Shown here: one piece after another, positions 19,504-30,200 of the stretch
How the letters are laid out: every line of letters starts with the position of its first letter
How positions within the stretch are numbered: the first letter of the stretch is position 1
Source: Fomes fomentarius
Taxonomy: Eukaryota > Basidiomycota > Agaricomycetes > Polyporales > Polyporaceae
Assembly: GCA_022606135.1 (NCBI GenBank)
Contig: JABYQN010000013.1
Location: forward strand, 558,001-622,000
Reading direction: 5' to 3'
Length of the DNA: 64,000 bases
Notes under the pieces: model-generated
What the model was told of the DNA's origin: nothing
The model's input: the letters and a program-made list of their open reading frames with translations, nothing else
The model's database searches: none
Translations under genes and position numbers: made by a program

Positions 19504-21452
19504 TCACCGGCGCGCAACGAGTGCCGCGACCGCGAGCACTCCGCCCAATGCGCCTAGCGTGCCGACGACAGTCCAGTGGGTGTACGGCTCGAACGGATGG
19601 GTGACTGCCACTCTGCTCGTCACCGTCGCCCCGCGGAAGGAGTAGAGCGTGATCCCGGTCATGAACGCAGCGATAGCCCAGGCGAGGAACACTAGTGGCA
19701 ATGAGAATATGACGCTTCTCCTCTGGACATGCGCATTGTGTCGTCAGTTCAGGAACCGACGGCATATATGCGCGACGACGACTTACCGATAGGACCATGA
19801 GCCCTTCGCCACCCAAGTATACGATCGTCCGGTCGATCTCTGCCTTGTATCGGAATAGCGCTATCACTGCCGAGGCCATACTCGATGCAGAGAATGCGAT
19901 TGCTAGGAAGCCTGCTAGTCGAGGGACGTCGTCAAGCTGTGGTAACGACAGGAACGTGACCGACGCGCTCAAGATGACAGCAGCCTACACAGTCATCAGC
20001 GGCCAGGTATTACAGAGAGATGCAACACGTACCACAAGGCACGCACAAGCGCAGACCATGAGCATCGGGCCGGCACTGTAGAGACCGCTCTCTTCATCGA
20101 AGCTATAGCGCGAGCGGCTGAGGAAGATGTAGGGAATGCCCAAGCAGAAGCAGCCGATGATGAAGTCCACCACAGTCCGTCCGAAGCCGGTACGAGTCTC
20201 TTTGACGCCCTTGATCGCGTCTCTGGGGAGAGGTTTGTTAGGACGGAACTGGACTTGCCGCCATTGTGCTACAATTGCCCTGTCAAAGCTGTTCAAACGG
20301 ATATTCGCTGTAGTAGACTTACAGATGCGGAGCAACACACGCGCGACAACGCGGGTCTGAACGATAAGAGCACTGTTGGAGGTCTCGTCGAACGAGCGGA
20401 GCAGGTTCATGAGCTCCTGGCACTCCTGGGGAGGGAAGGGCAGAGGGGCAGACTGAGCAGTGGGAATAAGTGAGTCTGTGGAGAAGTGAGTGAAGTTTAC
20501 GTGGAGAGGTGAGGTTGGGACCCACCGGTGTACGACCACTTGAGGGCATCCATAGCTTCTGTGCGCGACTGAGTGGGGAGAGGTACATGCGCCGGGTGGC
20601 CCTCAACGAAGCACCAGTAGCGGTACTCCATGTCAAGCTCTGCGTCCAAGTCAGCTGAGTTACACCATGACGTCACATGTGCCACTTAGGCTTACTCGTG
20701 TCCTCATTGAAGTTCTCCATGATAAGGCCATTGCCCAAGATCGTAGGCGGAGGCACATTCGTAACGGCACGCATCCCGTGGTTCACCCACGACTGCTCCG
20801 GCTTGAACTCAGGCTTGAGGTTGGCGGAGTTCCTGACCCAGAGCTCCCAGCCTTGCGCTGCTGGTAGGGAAGTCTCCCGCGAGACGGTCTTCTCAAGGAA
20901 TTCAGTGATGCGCTGCAAGTATCGTGGATTGCGCAGGTCGACGTCGGTCGTGACGCGCATGCCAGCGTGGTGGTAGTATTGCGTGCTATCTGGGAGCGTG
21001 TACTCGGTCCATCCCAGCGTCTGCAAGGTACGTGAGGCCGCGATCTCGGTGGTGATTGGACCAGAAGAGAAAGTCGCAATGACATTGGTCGTCTTCCCAC
21101 GACTTGGGGTGGTCTTCGCACTCCCTTGCAATAGAGGGATACGTTCACTGCAAGCGAGTCAATATGTATGTACTTTTGGGATGAACCTGAACACTTACTC
21201 CAGAAGCGAGCTACCGTCTCCCCTATCGCCAAGGCTGTAAGCAGACGCACTTGCATGATGATTCGCCCTAGCCCGATATGAGCACAGGATCCTCTCCAAC
21301 GCCGGATAGACCTACTGAGATCCAATAACATCTTGAAGAGGTGGGAGAGGGAAACGCATCGGGGTAGGCGAATCGTGGATTCGTGCCTCGTGTTCGTCAG
21401 TATCGAAAATGGGCTCAGGATCGAGAATGGGCTCAGGTTCGGGCTGAGGCAT
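19504..21452 (-). CDS. WW-like fungal membrane protein
   Basis: Leftward multi-exon gene. A mid exon has a WW-like segment (GWTEYTLPDSTQYYHH) followed by VTTDVDLRNPRYLQRI. Next come a conserved block (MEYRYWCFVEGHPAHVPLP) and the helical ECQELMNLLRSFDE block. The C-terminal half has several membrane helices (VVDFIIGCFCLGIPYIFL, then FSLPLVFLAWAIAAFMTG). The last intron is phase 0, with GTAAGT donor and TCCAG acceptor, and the stop is TGA at 19504-19506. The order of blocks matches a widespread Agaricomycete family of unknown function. The start is uncertain: ATG at 21452 gives a Pro/Glu-rich leader (MPQPEPEPILDPEP), but the join to the WW exon is not certain. Confidence 0.65.
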
Positions 21453-21513
21453 CGTAACTGGTCTGTGTATTGCTCTGTTAATGCGAACATCGAAAACGTG
21501 GCGGCGATGGAAC

Positions 21514-22750
21514 CTACTCGGGCATGGTGACACTCTCCACCGGTGACAACGAGGACATCGGCATCGTCATTGCAGGAGCGACGGCGAAGTGATCAGCAAA
21601 AGGATCATCCATAGAGAATCTATACAAATGTCAACTTGATGCGCTCTTATGGGATGACAAAGAACATACCGAACACTGCCACTGCGGCCGCGCTTGTGTC
21701 CTTCTGGGAGGAGCTGGCCATACGAAGAGGACATAGAGGACTTGCTCGCTCTCGAGGATACCTTTCCTGATTGCGTCGGTTCTACAGAGTGTTGAAGAGG
21801 CTCCGACAAACTCGAACGTGAGGCCTTGTGGCCCAGAGCTGGCTCATCGCTCCACGCAAACGTGGACGCCTCAGTGGGCATTTGGACATGAGTGAAACCT
21901 CCAGGCTGGGACGTCTCGTGAATGGGTACGGGTTCAAAAGGGGGCGTAGAAATCTGTGGTTCAGGTTGGACGGGCTGGACGACGGGCTCCTCGGCTGCGA
22001 CCACGGTGGGAACAGGGTCGCTGTACGAGAAGTAATCCGCACGGCGGTCCTCAGTAGCGCTTGGCACGGGAGGTTCCGAGGAAAGAGGCGGTAGAGGGAG
22101 CTGAGGACTGGGCTCGGGCAGCCGCACCTCTGGTTCAGTTTCGGCAGGTGCGGGTGAGGGTGCGGGGGCGGGGCGGGGGCGGGGGCGGGTGCAGGTGCGG
22201 GTGTAGGTGTCTCTTGTTGTGGAAGCGGAGGGCTAGTAACTAACGGCTCCGGTGCTGTAGGGACTACGGGGTCACTGAAACCAAAGGGCTCAGAGGAAGC
22301 TGCTGGGGCCTGTGGGGAAAGTGCGACAGGAACTTGCTCTGGTGACGCCGTAACTTGAGCGGGCTCGGGTTCCGGGAGAGATGCGGGTACGGGAGCTGGT
22401 GATGAAGCAACCGACTCCGCGTTTGCAACGTTTGCAAGGGGCGAAGGTCCGAGAGGTACAGGAGGCTCCGCCGAATCGGCTGCTTCGCGGGCAGGAGATT
22501 CTGCGACAGGACTTGGTGCGATGTGGACATCCTCGGAGGAAGCCGATGCCTGCACAGGATCTACCTTCAAGGATGCTTTGGACGAGGACCGCGAGAGCTT
22601 GCCGACTTGGGAGAAAGCGAGACCAGTCGAGGCGCGACGTACCGCTGTTGACATGCGGTTCCTGAAGGACCTCGATGGGGAAGGCGAAGCTGGCCGACCC
22701 AGCGAAGAGGTTGAGGAAAGCGAGTCCACTCGCTTTGAAGGGGATGCCAT
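21514..22750 (-). CDS. Proline/serine-rich low-complexity protein (frameshifted in GCCCCC run)
   Basis: Starts MASPSKRVDSLSSTSS at 22750 with a basic, Ser-rich N-terminus, then long Pro/Ala/Glu/Ser-rich stretches with no globular domain. Around 22162-22190 the frame changes inside a repeat of GCCCCC units, one unit having only four Cs. Downstream the other frame continues coherently (EVRLPEPSPQLPLPP, then HKASRSSLSEPLQH). A final GTATGT...TATAG intron leads to a short exon ending ESVTMPE and TAG at 21514. Likely a cytoplasmic scaffold or cell-polarity type protein, but no family was recognised. The stop is only about 60 bp from the ATG of the next leftward gene. Confidence 0.55.
22162..22210 (-). 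repeat. G-rich hexanucleotide run within the coding sequence
   Basis: The plus strand shows GGGGGC-type units in tandem, with one five-base unit (ggggc) that shifts the reading frame of the proline-rich gene. The G-rich strand could also form a G-quadruplex. Confidence 0.6.
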
Positions 22751-23622
22751 GGTGGGGGACGATCACGGAGATCAGTGGGAAAGAACTAAGTAGTTGGAGG
22801 CCGAGCTCCTCGATGGGGAAGAGAGAGAGGATGGTGGCGGGGTATATATGAGCAGAGTGGACGCCTGCCTGGCCGTTTTGTCGAGGCATGCTGCAGACGA
22901 GCTTCGAGTAGCATTTTCCACGAGATAACGATGCCATTCGCCTACGAAGATTACGCTGCGTGGGGCCCAGGGTGCTGAATACACGTGTTCCTCCAGGCGC
23001 ACAAGATCACGACAGAATACAATGCAGAATGCTGATACGTTTTTTGTCGTCGAGCTGTATTTCGTGACCGCGATCCTCACACATCAGGCACGAGTACTGA
23101 GTGCTCAAGTCGTGAAAACAATTGCATTTTTTTCCCTGCAGGTCAGTTGTGTCGGCCTACCAAGCTGGACAAGATTGCCCCTCCATGCTGATGTCTCGCG
23201 GAAATGAACTGCGCCCTTGGTTCGTGCACTCACGATTAGCCCGTGTCCAACGTGCTGTCCGATACACAGCTCCAGTGTCCTCAGCAAATGTTCCTGCCCG
23301 CCTCAGGCCCGCCTGCAAGATCAGGAGCGTGGATGCCACGCGACTTTGTCCACCATTGGCATCACCGGTGCCAGCGGTGAAGCTTATTCGCCCACTATTA
23401 AGTGGACTGGGGATAAGATACTGAGAGTACGCGAACGCTGTATTGCAGAGAAGAGGTGGACGAAGTGTGAGGATGAAGTGTCAAGGTCAAAAGTGCAAAT
23501 GACGCGCGCGGCGCGTACAGCATCTTCCACGTCTGCCATTCCCTCCATCTCTGGCCACGACCTCTGAACGACCCTTTGCTATCCTGAACGACGTGTGCTC
23601 CTATAACCGTTAACGCACAACC
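22751..23622. other. Divergent intergenic region
   Basis: Lies between the leftward proline-rich gene and the rightward COPI gene, so it holds both promoters. ORFs here overlap each other and lack family features. No convincing TATA element was fixed. Confidence 0.5.
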
Positions 23623-26600
23623 ATGCTATTGGATATCAACGTGAGTAGGACGCGCGCATACAGCCTATATCGAGTCTAAGTCCCAAGCGTACAGAGGAAG
23701 CTCTTCACTCGTTCAGATCGCGTAAAAGGTGTCGACTTCCATCCCACTGAGCCCTGGATCCTCGCCGGTCTCTATAACGGCACGGTCAACATCTACAATC
23801 ATGACACAGGCGCACTCATCAAGACATTTGAGGTCGCGGAGGTCCCCGTTCGTTGCGTCCGCTTCATCCCCCGAAAGAACTGGTTCGTTGCGGGCTCGGA
23901 CGACTTCCAAATTCGAATCTTCAACTACAACACCCATGAAAAAGTTGCCGCTTTTGAAGCCCACCCTGACTACATCAGATGTCTTACCGTGCACCCCTCG
24001 GCGAGCATTGTCTTGACGGGCAGCGATGACATGACGATTAAGGCATGGGATTGGGATAAGCAGTGGAGATGCATCCAGGTGCGTGCTTTCATGGGCCACT
24101 GAGAACTCCGGTTCTCAAGTACGTGTCAGACCTATGAAGGACATACACATTATATCATGAATATTGCCGTCAACCCGAAAGATCCCAATACCTTCGCATC
24201 TTCATGTCTAGATCGTACCGTCAAGATTTGGTCTCTCGGCTCCTCGACCCCGAACTTTACCATGGAGGCACACGACAAGGGTGTCAACTATGTCGAGTTC
24301 TACCCCGGTGCGGATAAGCCTTACCTCGTGACTGCAAGTGATGACAAGACAGTCAAGATCTGGGACTACCTCAGCAAGAGTTGCGTCCAAACTCTAGAGG
24401 GACATTCCAATAATGTCCTCTTCGCCGTCTTCCACCCCAACCTCCCTCTCATAATCAGTGGTGGCGAGGATGGCACCGTGAAACTCTGGAACAGCGGTAC
24501 CTACCGTTTGGAGAACACCCTCAGCTACGCTCTCGAGCGCGCCTGGTGTGTTGCACTCCGCAAAACTGGTAACGAAGTAGCTATCGGATACGACGAGGGT
24601 CTTGTCGTTGTAAAGGTTTGCATGTGCAACATGATTGTTGGGGACGCATATATTGATCTCCTTCCAGCTCGGTCGAGATGAGCCAACATACAGCATGGAC
24701 CCTACCGGCAAGCTCGTCTATACTCGCAACAACGAAGTCTTGTCCGCGAACATCCAGACGATCCAGGAAGATAGTGTCACTGACGGCAACCGGATACCAT
24801 TTTCCATCAAAGAACTCGGCTCAACGGAGGTTTTCGCGACGTCTCTCGTCCATTCACCCAACGGCCGCTTTGTGACCGTTGTAGGAGACGGCGAATACAT
24901 CGTATACACTGCACTAGCGTGGCGCAACAAGGCATTCGGCAACGGAAACTCGTTTGCGTGGGCCGTCGATTCTAACACATATGCCGTCCTCGAGGGCCGT
25001 ATGAAGGTGCGTGTGTACAAGAACTTCCGGGAACGCGGTGGTGCGGGCATGAAGGGCGCCGGTTCATGGGCTATCGATGGGCTCCACGGTGGGACACTGC
25101 TTGGTGCACGAGGGGCTGGCTTCGTCTTGTTCTGGGACTGGGAATCCGGAGAGATTGTTCGGCGTATCGAAGTCGACGCAAAGAGCGTAAGTAGCTGGGT
25201 GACCCGCATCGTCGCGGTCTGCTTACCCCATTGAGATAGATTTACTGGTCCGGGACTGGTAACCTCGTCGCCATCGCCTCCAGCGACTCATTTTATGTCC
25301 TCCGTTTCGACCGAGACGCATACACTGCGAAGCTTGAGGCCGGCGCCGACCTCGGAGACGAAGGTGTTGAGGAGGCGTTTGATCTCGTGGCAGAGATCTC
25401 CGATAGGTATGTGCTCTGTCTATCGTACTATACCCCATACTCATGGCATTCCAGCGTCAAGACTGCGAAGTGGATAGGGGACTGCTTCATCTACACCACT
25501 GCTGCAAATCGTCTCAATTACTTCGTTGGCAACGAGTCATATACCATTACACCTTTCGACACGTGAGTGACATGATACTTTCGACATTATCATGAGCTTT
25601 TACAAGGCACGTCACCTAGCCCGCTTTTCCTCCTTGGCTACATTCCTGCACACAACCGGGTATACCTCGTCGACAAGGATGTGAATGTCTTCAGCTACTC
25701 GCTTTCTCTCACCGTGGTGGAGTACCAGACTGCAGTATTGCGGGGGACATGGACGCCGCGGCGGAGATCCTCCCCTCAATACCAAAAGAGCACCGCAACA
25801 GGATCGCGACGTTCCTAGAAGGCAGAGGTAACGTACTACCTCCTGCCCCAATACCCATCGGATGCATCACTAACTGCGTTGCAGGTCTTAAGGAACTTGC
25901 GTTCGAGGTCACCTCGGACTCAGACCAGAAGTTCGAACTCTCCCTCCAACTGGATGACCTCGATGCTGCCGTAGAGATTGCACGGACAGTACCAGAACTT
26001 GAGGCGGAGACGAAGTGGAAGGCGATCGGAGACCGTGCATTGGCCGTATGGCGGTTCGACCTCGCGCGGGAAAGCTTCGAGAAGGCAGGCGACTTGAGCG
26101 CGCTGATGCTGCTGCTCCTCGCCATTGGTGACCGGGAAGGCCTCACCAAACTGGCTACACAAGCAGGTCCGTACACGCCCCTCTCCATCTTCGTGTTTCG
26201 TCTTGCTCTCCTGTCACGAGGATGTTAACGTCGTCGCAATCATACAGTGGAAAAGGGCCAGAACAACCTTGCGTTCGCGACACTGCTGCAACTCGGCGAC
26301 CCCAAGCCATGTGTTGATCTTCTGGTCAAGACGCACCGAGCACCCGAGGCGGCGACGTTTGCACGCACGTATGCACCTTCAAAGGCCCCGGAGGCGATGC
26401 GCGCGTGGCGAGCCGACCTCGAGGCGAAAAAGCGCACGAAGCTCGCGAACGCCGTCGCTGACCCTACTGTCAACCCCGAGCTGTTTGAGGAGGGCTGGGA
26501 GGAGGCGCTGCAGCGTGAGGCCAGCGCCCTGGCCCCTGGGGCACCGCTCGTGAATGGGGATTCAGGTGGGTGGATGGTTCCTCCTGTGTTATGAGCAGTG

Positions 26601-26644
26601 CTTATCTCATTTTTGTATCTACAGAAGCTGCCAAGGAGTCGTAG
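23623..26644 (+). CDS. SEC27: Coatomer subunit beta' (COPI)
   Basis: Ten exons (first only 18 nt, MLLDIN; last 20 nt) sum to 2511 nt, giving 836 aa. The N-terminal WD40 propeller begins [17 protein letters not shown] and has many WD-type repeat ends (IKAWDWD, VKIWSLG, VKIWDYL, VKLWNSG). A second propeller and an alpha-solenoid ([16 protein letters not shown], then [17 protein letters not shown]) follow, as in yeast Sec27 and COPB2. The protein binds KKxx signals on cargo and forms the coat of Golgi-to-ER vesicles. Introns are 48-81 bp and GT-AG. The gene is intact, with no shifts. The length fits the family. Confidence 0.95.
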
Positions 26645-27220
26645 ATATTGTTGTAATGATTCGCTGTATGGAGGTGTATTCCAACTTTTGCGCTGCATCT
26701 TGAAGGTCAGAACCAGGCTTCGTCTCCCCACAGCTGGCTATTTTGTGTGCGGCCTCAATGACACTAGCGGTGCTCCTGGCGCCGGTAGGTTAGCAACGAA
26801 GAGCCTACTTGACCTCGAACATTCTAGGGGTGGCCATCCACATTACAATTCAGAATATCGAGATGTAGATGAACAACTAGGATTACTGAGACTTCACGAT
26901 ATGTTTGGCTTTTTTTTTGGTCTGAATCGAACCTAAAGCTCGCGATTCGCCCTGCGCTATTACTACAGGCCGGAGCACCGGCCGAAGTAAGTAGGGAGTG
27001 CTTACCTGGTTGTTACTGGAATGGGCCGGGAGGTTAAGCACCCGGAATCGATTTCTGATATTTTTTGTTATCCTCGGCCCCGGCAACTAGCCTTAGTAAT
27101 CAGCGCTGGCCGTCGTGGCGTGGAGCCCTCGTCCAGGCCACCATCCTCGCTTGCTTCTCTCCGTCTGCTCACTGTCTCGGCCGGCGTCGACGCCCTCCTT
27201 TCCCTTTCCTTACACAGGCC
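26645..27220. other. 3' and 5' flanks between COPI and chitin synthase genes
   Basis: Contains the COPI 3' UTR, a T9 run at about 26913, and the chitin synthase upstream region. Pyrimidine-rich stretches (ctttccctttcc) precede the ATG. A GAATCGAACC string at about 26926 resembles a tRNA T-loop on the minus strand but has no matching stems. Confidence 0.45.
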
Positions 27221-30200
27221 ATGGCCTCCGCACTTGCCTCGCAGGCCATTAGCTCTGGCGACCTCACCGAACTCGTTTCCTCTTCATCATCCGCGACTGT
27301 CTACCCTTCTGACGACACTATCCTCTCTGTTCTTCAAGCTCGCTTTCGTGCAGATCAACCATATACTAGAGTCGGCGCATCGAACCTCATCGTCGTTAAT
27401 CCCTACAAGACGCTTGCTAATGTCAACGATGCCAACGCGAAGGAGTACGAGGAGCGATGTTACAAGGACACCAGCTTCCCACTCCCGGGCACCGCAAGTC
27501 TCCCACCCCATCTCTATGATCTCGCAGCGCGGGTGTACCTGATCATGAGGAGAAGGACAGAGTCCCAGGCAGTCATTTTCCGGTGAGTCCTTCCCATTCC
27601 TTACTCACTGAACGCCCAACGACCTCTGCCATAGAGGAATCACAGCATCCGGTAAGAGTGCCAGCTCTCAGCTCCTGGTCAATCAGATTCTTCGCCTCTC
27701 CACACACTCGAAGAAGGAGGCCAGACTAGCTGACCAGATCAAGTCCCTCTCGACACTCCTTGATTCCTTTGGGAACGCGAAGACGCTCATTAATCCCAAC
27801 GCCTCACGGCACAGTCGATACCTCGAACTCCATTTCAACGACCGCGGACGGATTCAGGCCGCCAAAGTCCTCACGTTTGGTCTCGACAAGTCCCGCCTCT
27901 CACGCCTCTCCTTCGAAGAACGCACATACCACGTTTTCTACCAATTCCTCGCAGGGGCTACGCCCGAAGAGCGGGATCGGTATGCGTTGGAGGACGTGTC
28001 CGACTACGCGCTGCTGGCGTCGTCTGGATGCTACCGACTCCCCTCTGGGCCATTTAGTGATGACGGGATCGCGATGGACGAGTTGAGGGCGGCGATGAAG
28101 ATTTTGGGCTTCAAGCCGAAACATCTCGCTTCTATCTTCGGCCTTCTCGTAGCCGTTCTCCTGCTTGGGAACGTCCAGTTCGGCGAAGCTGACGCTCGTG
28201 ACGTCTCCGCCTATGTCGCAAACCAGCCTGTATTGGACCAGGTCGCACGCTTGCTTGGTGTTCCTGCGGAGGAGTTGAGCGAGGTCCTTACGAACAAGAC
28301 CAGCTACGTGCGGAAGGAGCTGTACACTGTGATGATGAACGCACAGCAGAGCGCGGCGCAGCGAGATCAGCTCGCGAAGGACCTCTACGCCATCCTCTTC
28401 GCGTTCGTCATCGAGACCGCTAACCATAAGGTCGCACCTACGTCCCAGGACCCCCCTCCACCGACGCAGATCATTCTATTTGATCAGCCCGGATTCCAAT
28501 CGAAAGGATTGCCCCAGTCCGCGTCCGTGTACTTCGGCGGTCCCGCCCCCCTGATCGGTGCTCAGAACCAATCCGGTTTCGAGGAGTTCTGCGTCAACTT
28601 TTCGAACGAGTTGGTTCATTCATATGTCCTGCGGAACACTTTCGAGGATTCCGTTGGGTACAATAGCCAGCTTACGGGCGATGGCGTCACTCTCCCTGCC
28701 ATCTCCACCATGGACAACTCGGCCTGTGTTGAGCTGTTGCGGGGCGCCCAGCTCAGCGAGCGCGCACATCGCAAGCCGGGCGGTGTCCTCGGCGCTATCA
28801 ACAAGGCGTGCTCCAATTTCAAGTCTGGGAAGAGCACAGAGAAGAAGGAAGAGGAGATACTGCAAGAACTTGTCTCCAAGTTCGGCGTCCATACGTCTTT
28901 CATTGCCCCTGGCAGTGCAGAGGCACCGGATCATGTAACATTTGGCATCAACCACTATGCGGGTAGCTGCACTTACGATGTTCGTGGGTTCATCGAGAAG
29001 GACACCGACATTCTCGACTGTGCCTTCGTCACGCTCCTCCGCAACTCGACTGATCCCTTCATCGCGAAGTTGATGGCTGGTCCGAGTCTCGCAACGGAGC
29101 GCCACTCCAAAGACGAGAGCATCGTCGTACAGGCTCAGGTCTCCTCCCGACCTCTTCGCTCTCCCACAACGGTTGTGACCCGCGATGGCTCTACCGTGTC
29201 TCCGAGCGAGGAGCACTCACGCCTGGACCCGTCCAAGGTCTATCCCATCACTACGCAGCTCAACTACACCCTTTCTGAGATCATGTGGAATCTCGATCGG
29301 ACACGGTTATGGACCGTCTCATGTATCCGCCCGAATGACTCTGGCACTGCGAACTCTTTTGACAAGCGACGAGTGAAGGCACAGATTCGTGCTCTCTTGC
29401 TTCCGGACCTCGTTTCTCGACGAAAACAGGACTTCATCGTCGACTTCGAACAAACCACGTTCTGTGATCGATACGTGCCCACAATTCGAGGTTCTGAAGG
29501 GGAGAGAATCAGGCAATGCGCTTCGGCGAATGGATGGAAGGAGGACGAGGACTACGTTGTCGGCCATCGTATGATTTGGCTGACGTACACAGCATGGAAG
29601 GTGGTCGAGGACGTCCTGCGAGCTACGGAGAAGGAATCGAAGCGGGGCGGTACAGAGGCAGCTGACGACGAGAGCGTTCTTCCCGACGACGCCACCGAGT
29701 ACACCCACCAGGAATCGCTCACTCCTGGCGCATATTACGGCGGTGGCGACAGCGAGGACAACCTCCTTCTGACGAGGACCGGTACTCACGGCACTCAGTA
29801 TCGCGACCCCGCTTACCCCACCGCCATGACTCCTTCGAATCCTGACACACCGGCGTACAACGATGGCGCTGGTTGGGGGTCTGAGTGGGACAAGAAGGGC
29901 GGGAGCGGTACACCTCCGGACCTTGGAGCCTCGAAGGAGGGCGGTCTGGTTGCGAAGGCACCGAATGACGTCGAGGAGGTTCCGACAAGTCGTTCTCGGC
30001 GGAACTGGCTCTACGTCGTCTGGCTCACAACATGGTGGATCCCGTCGTTCGCACTGGCGAAGATTGGTCGCATGAAGCGCCCCGATATCCAGCTCGCATG
30101 GCGAGAGAAGGTGACCATCTTCTGGCTCATATTCCTCTTCAACGCCGTCGTCATCTTCTACATCGTCGCGTTCGGCCGGTTGCTGTGCCCCGACTTCGAC

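Noticed and set aside
22290..22937. 215-codon and other minus-strand ORFs over the proline-rich gene
   Set aside because: Out-of-frame readings of the same low-complexity exon.
26900..26960. Possible minus-strand tRNA (GGTTCGATTC) near a T-run
   Set aside because: Stems do not pair, and the T-run is on the opposite strand from the supposed tRNA.
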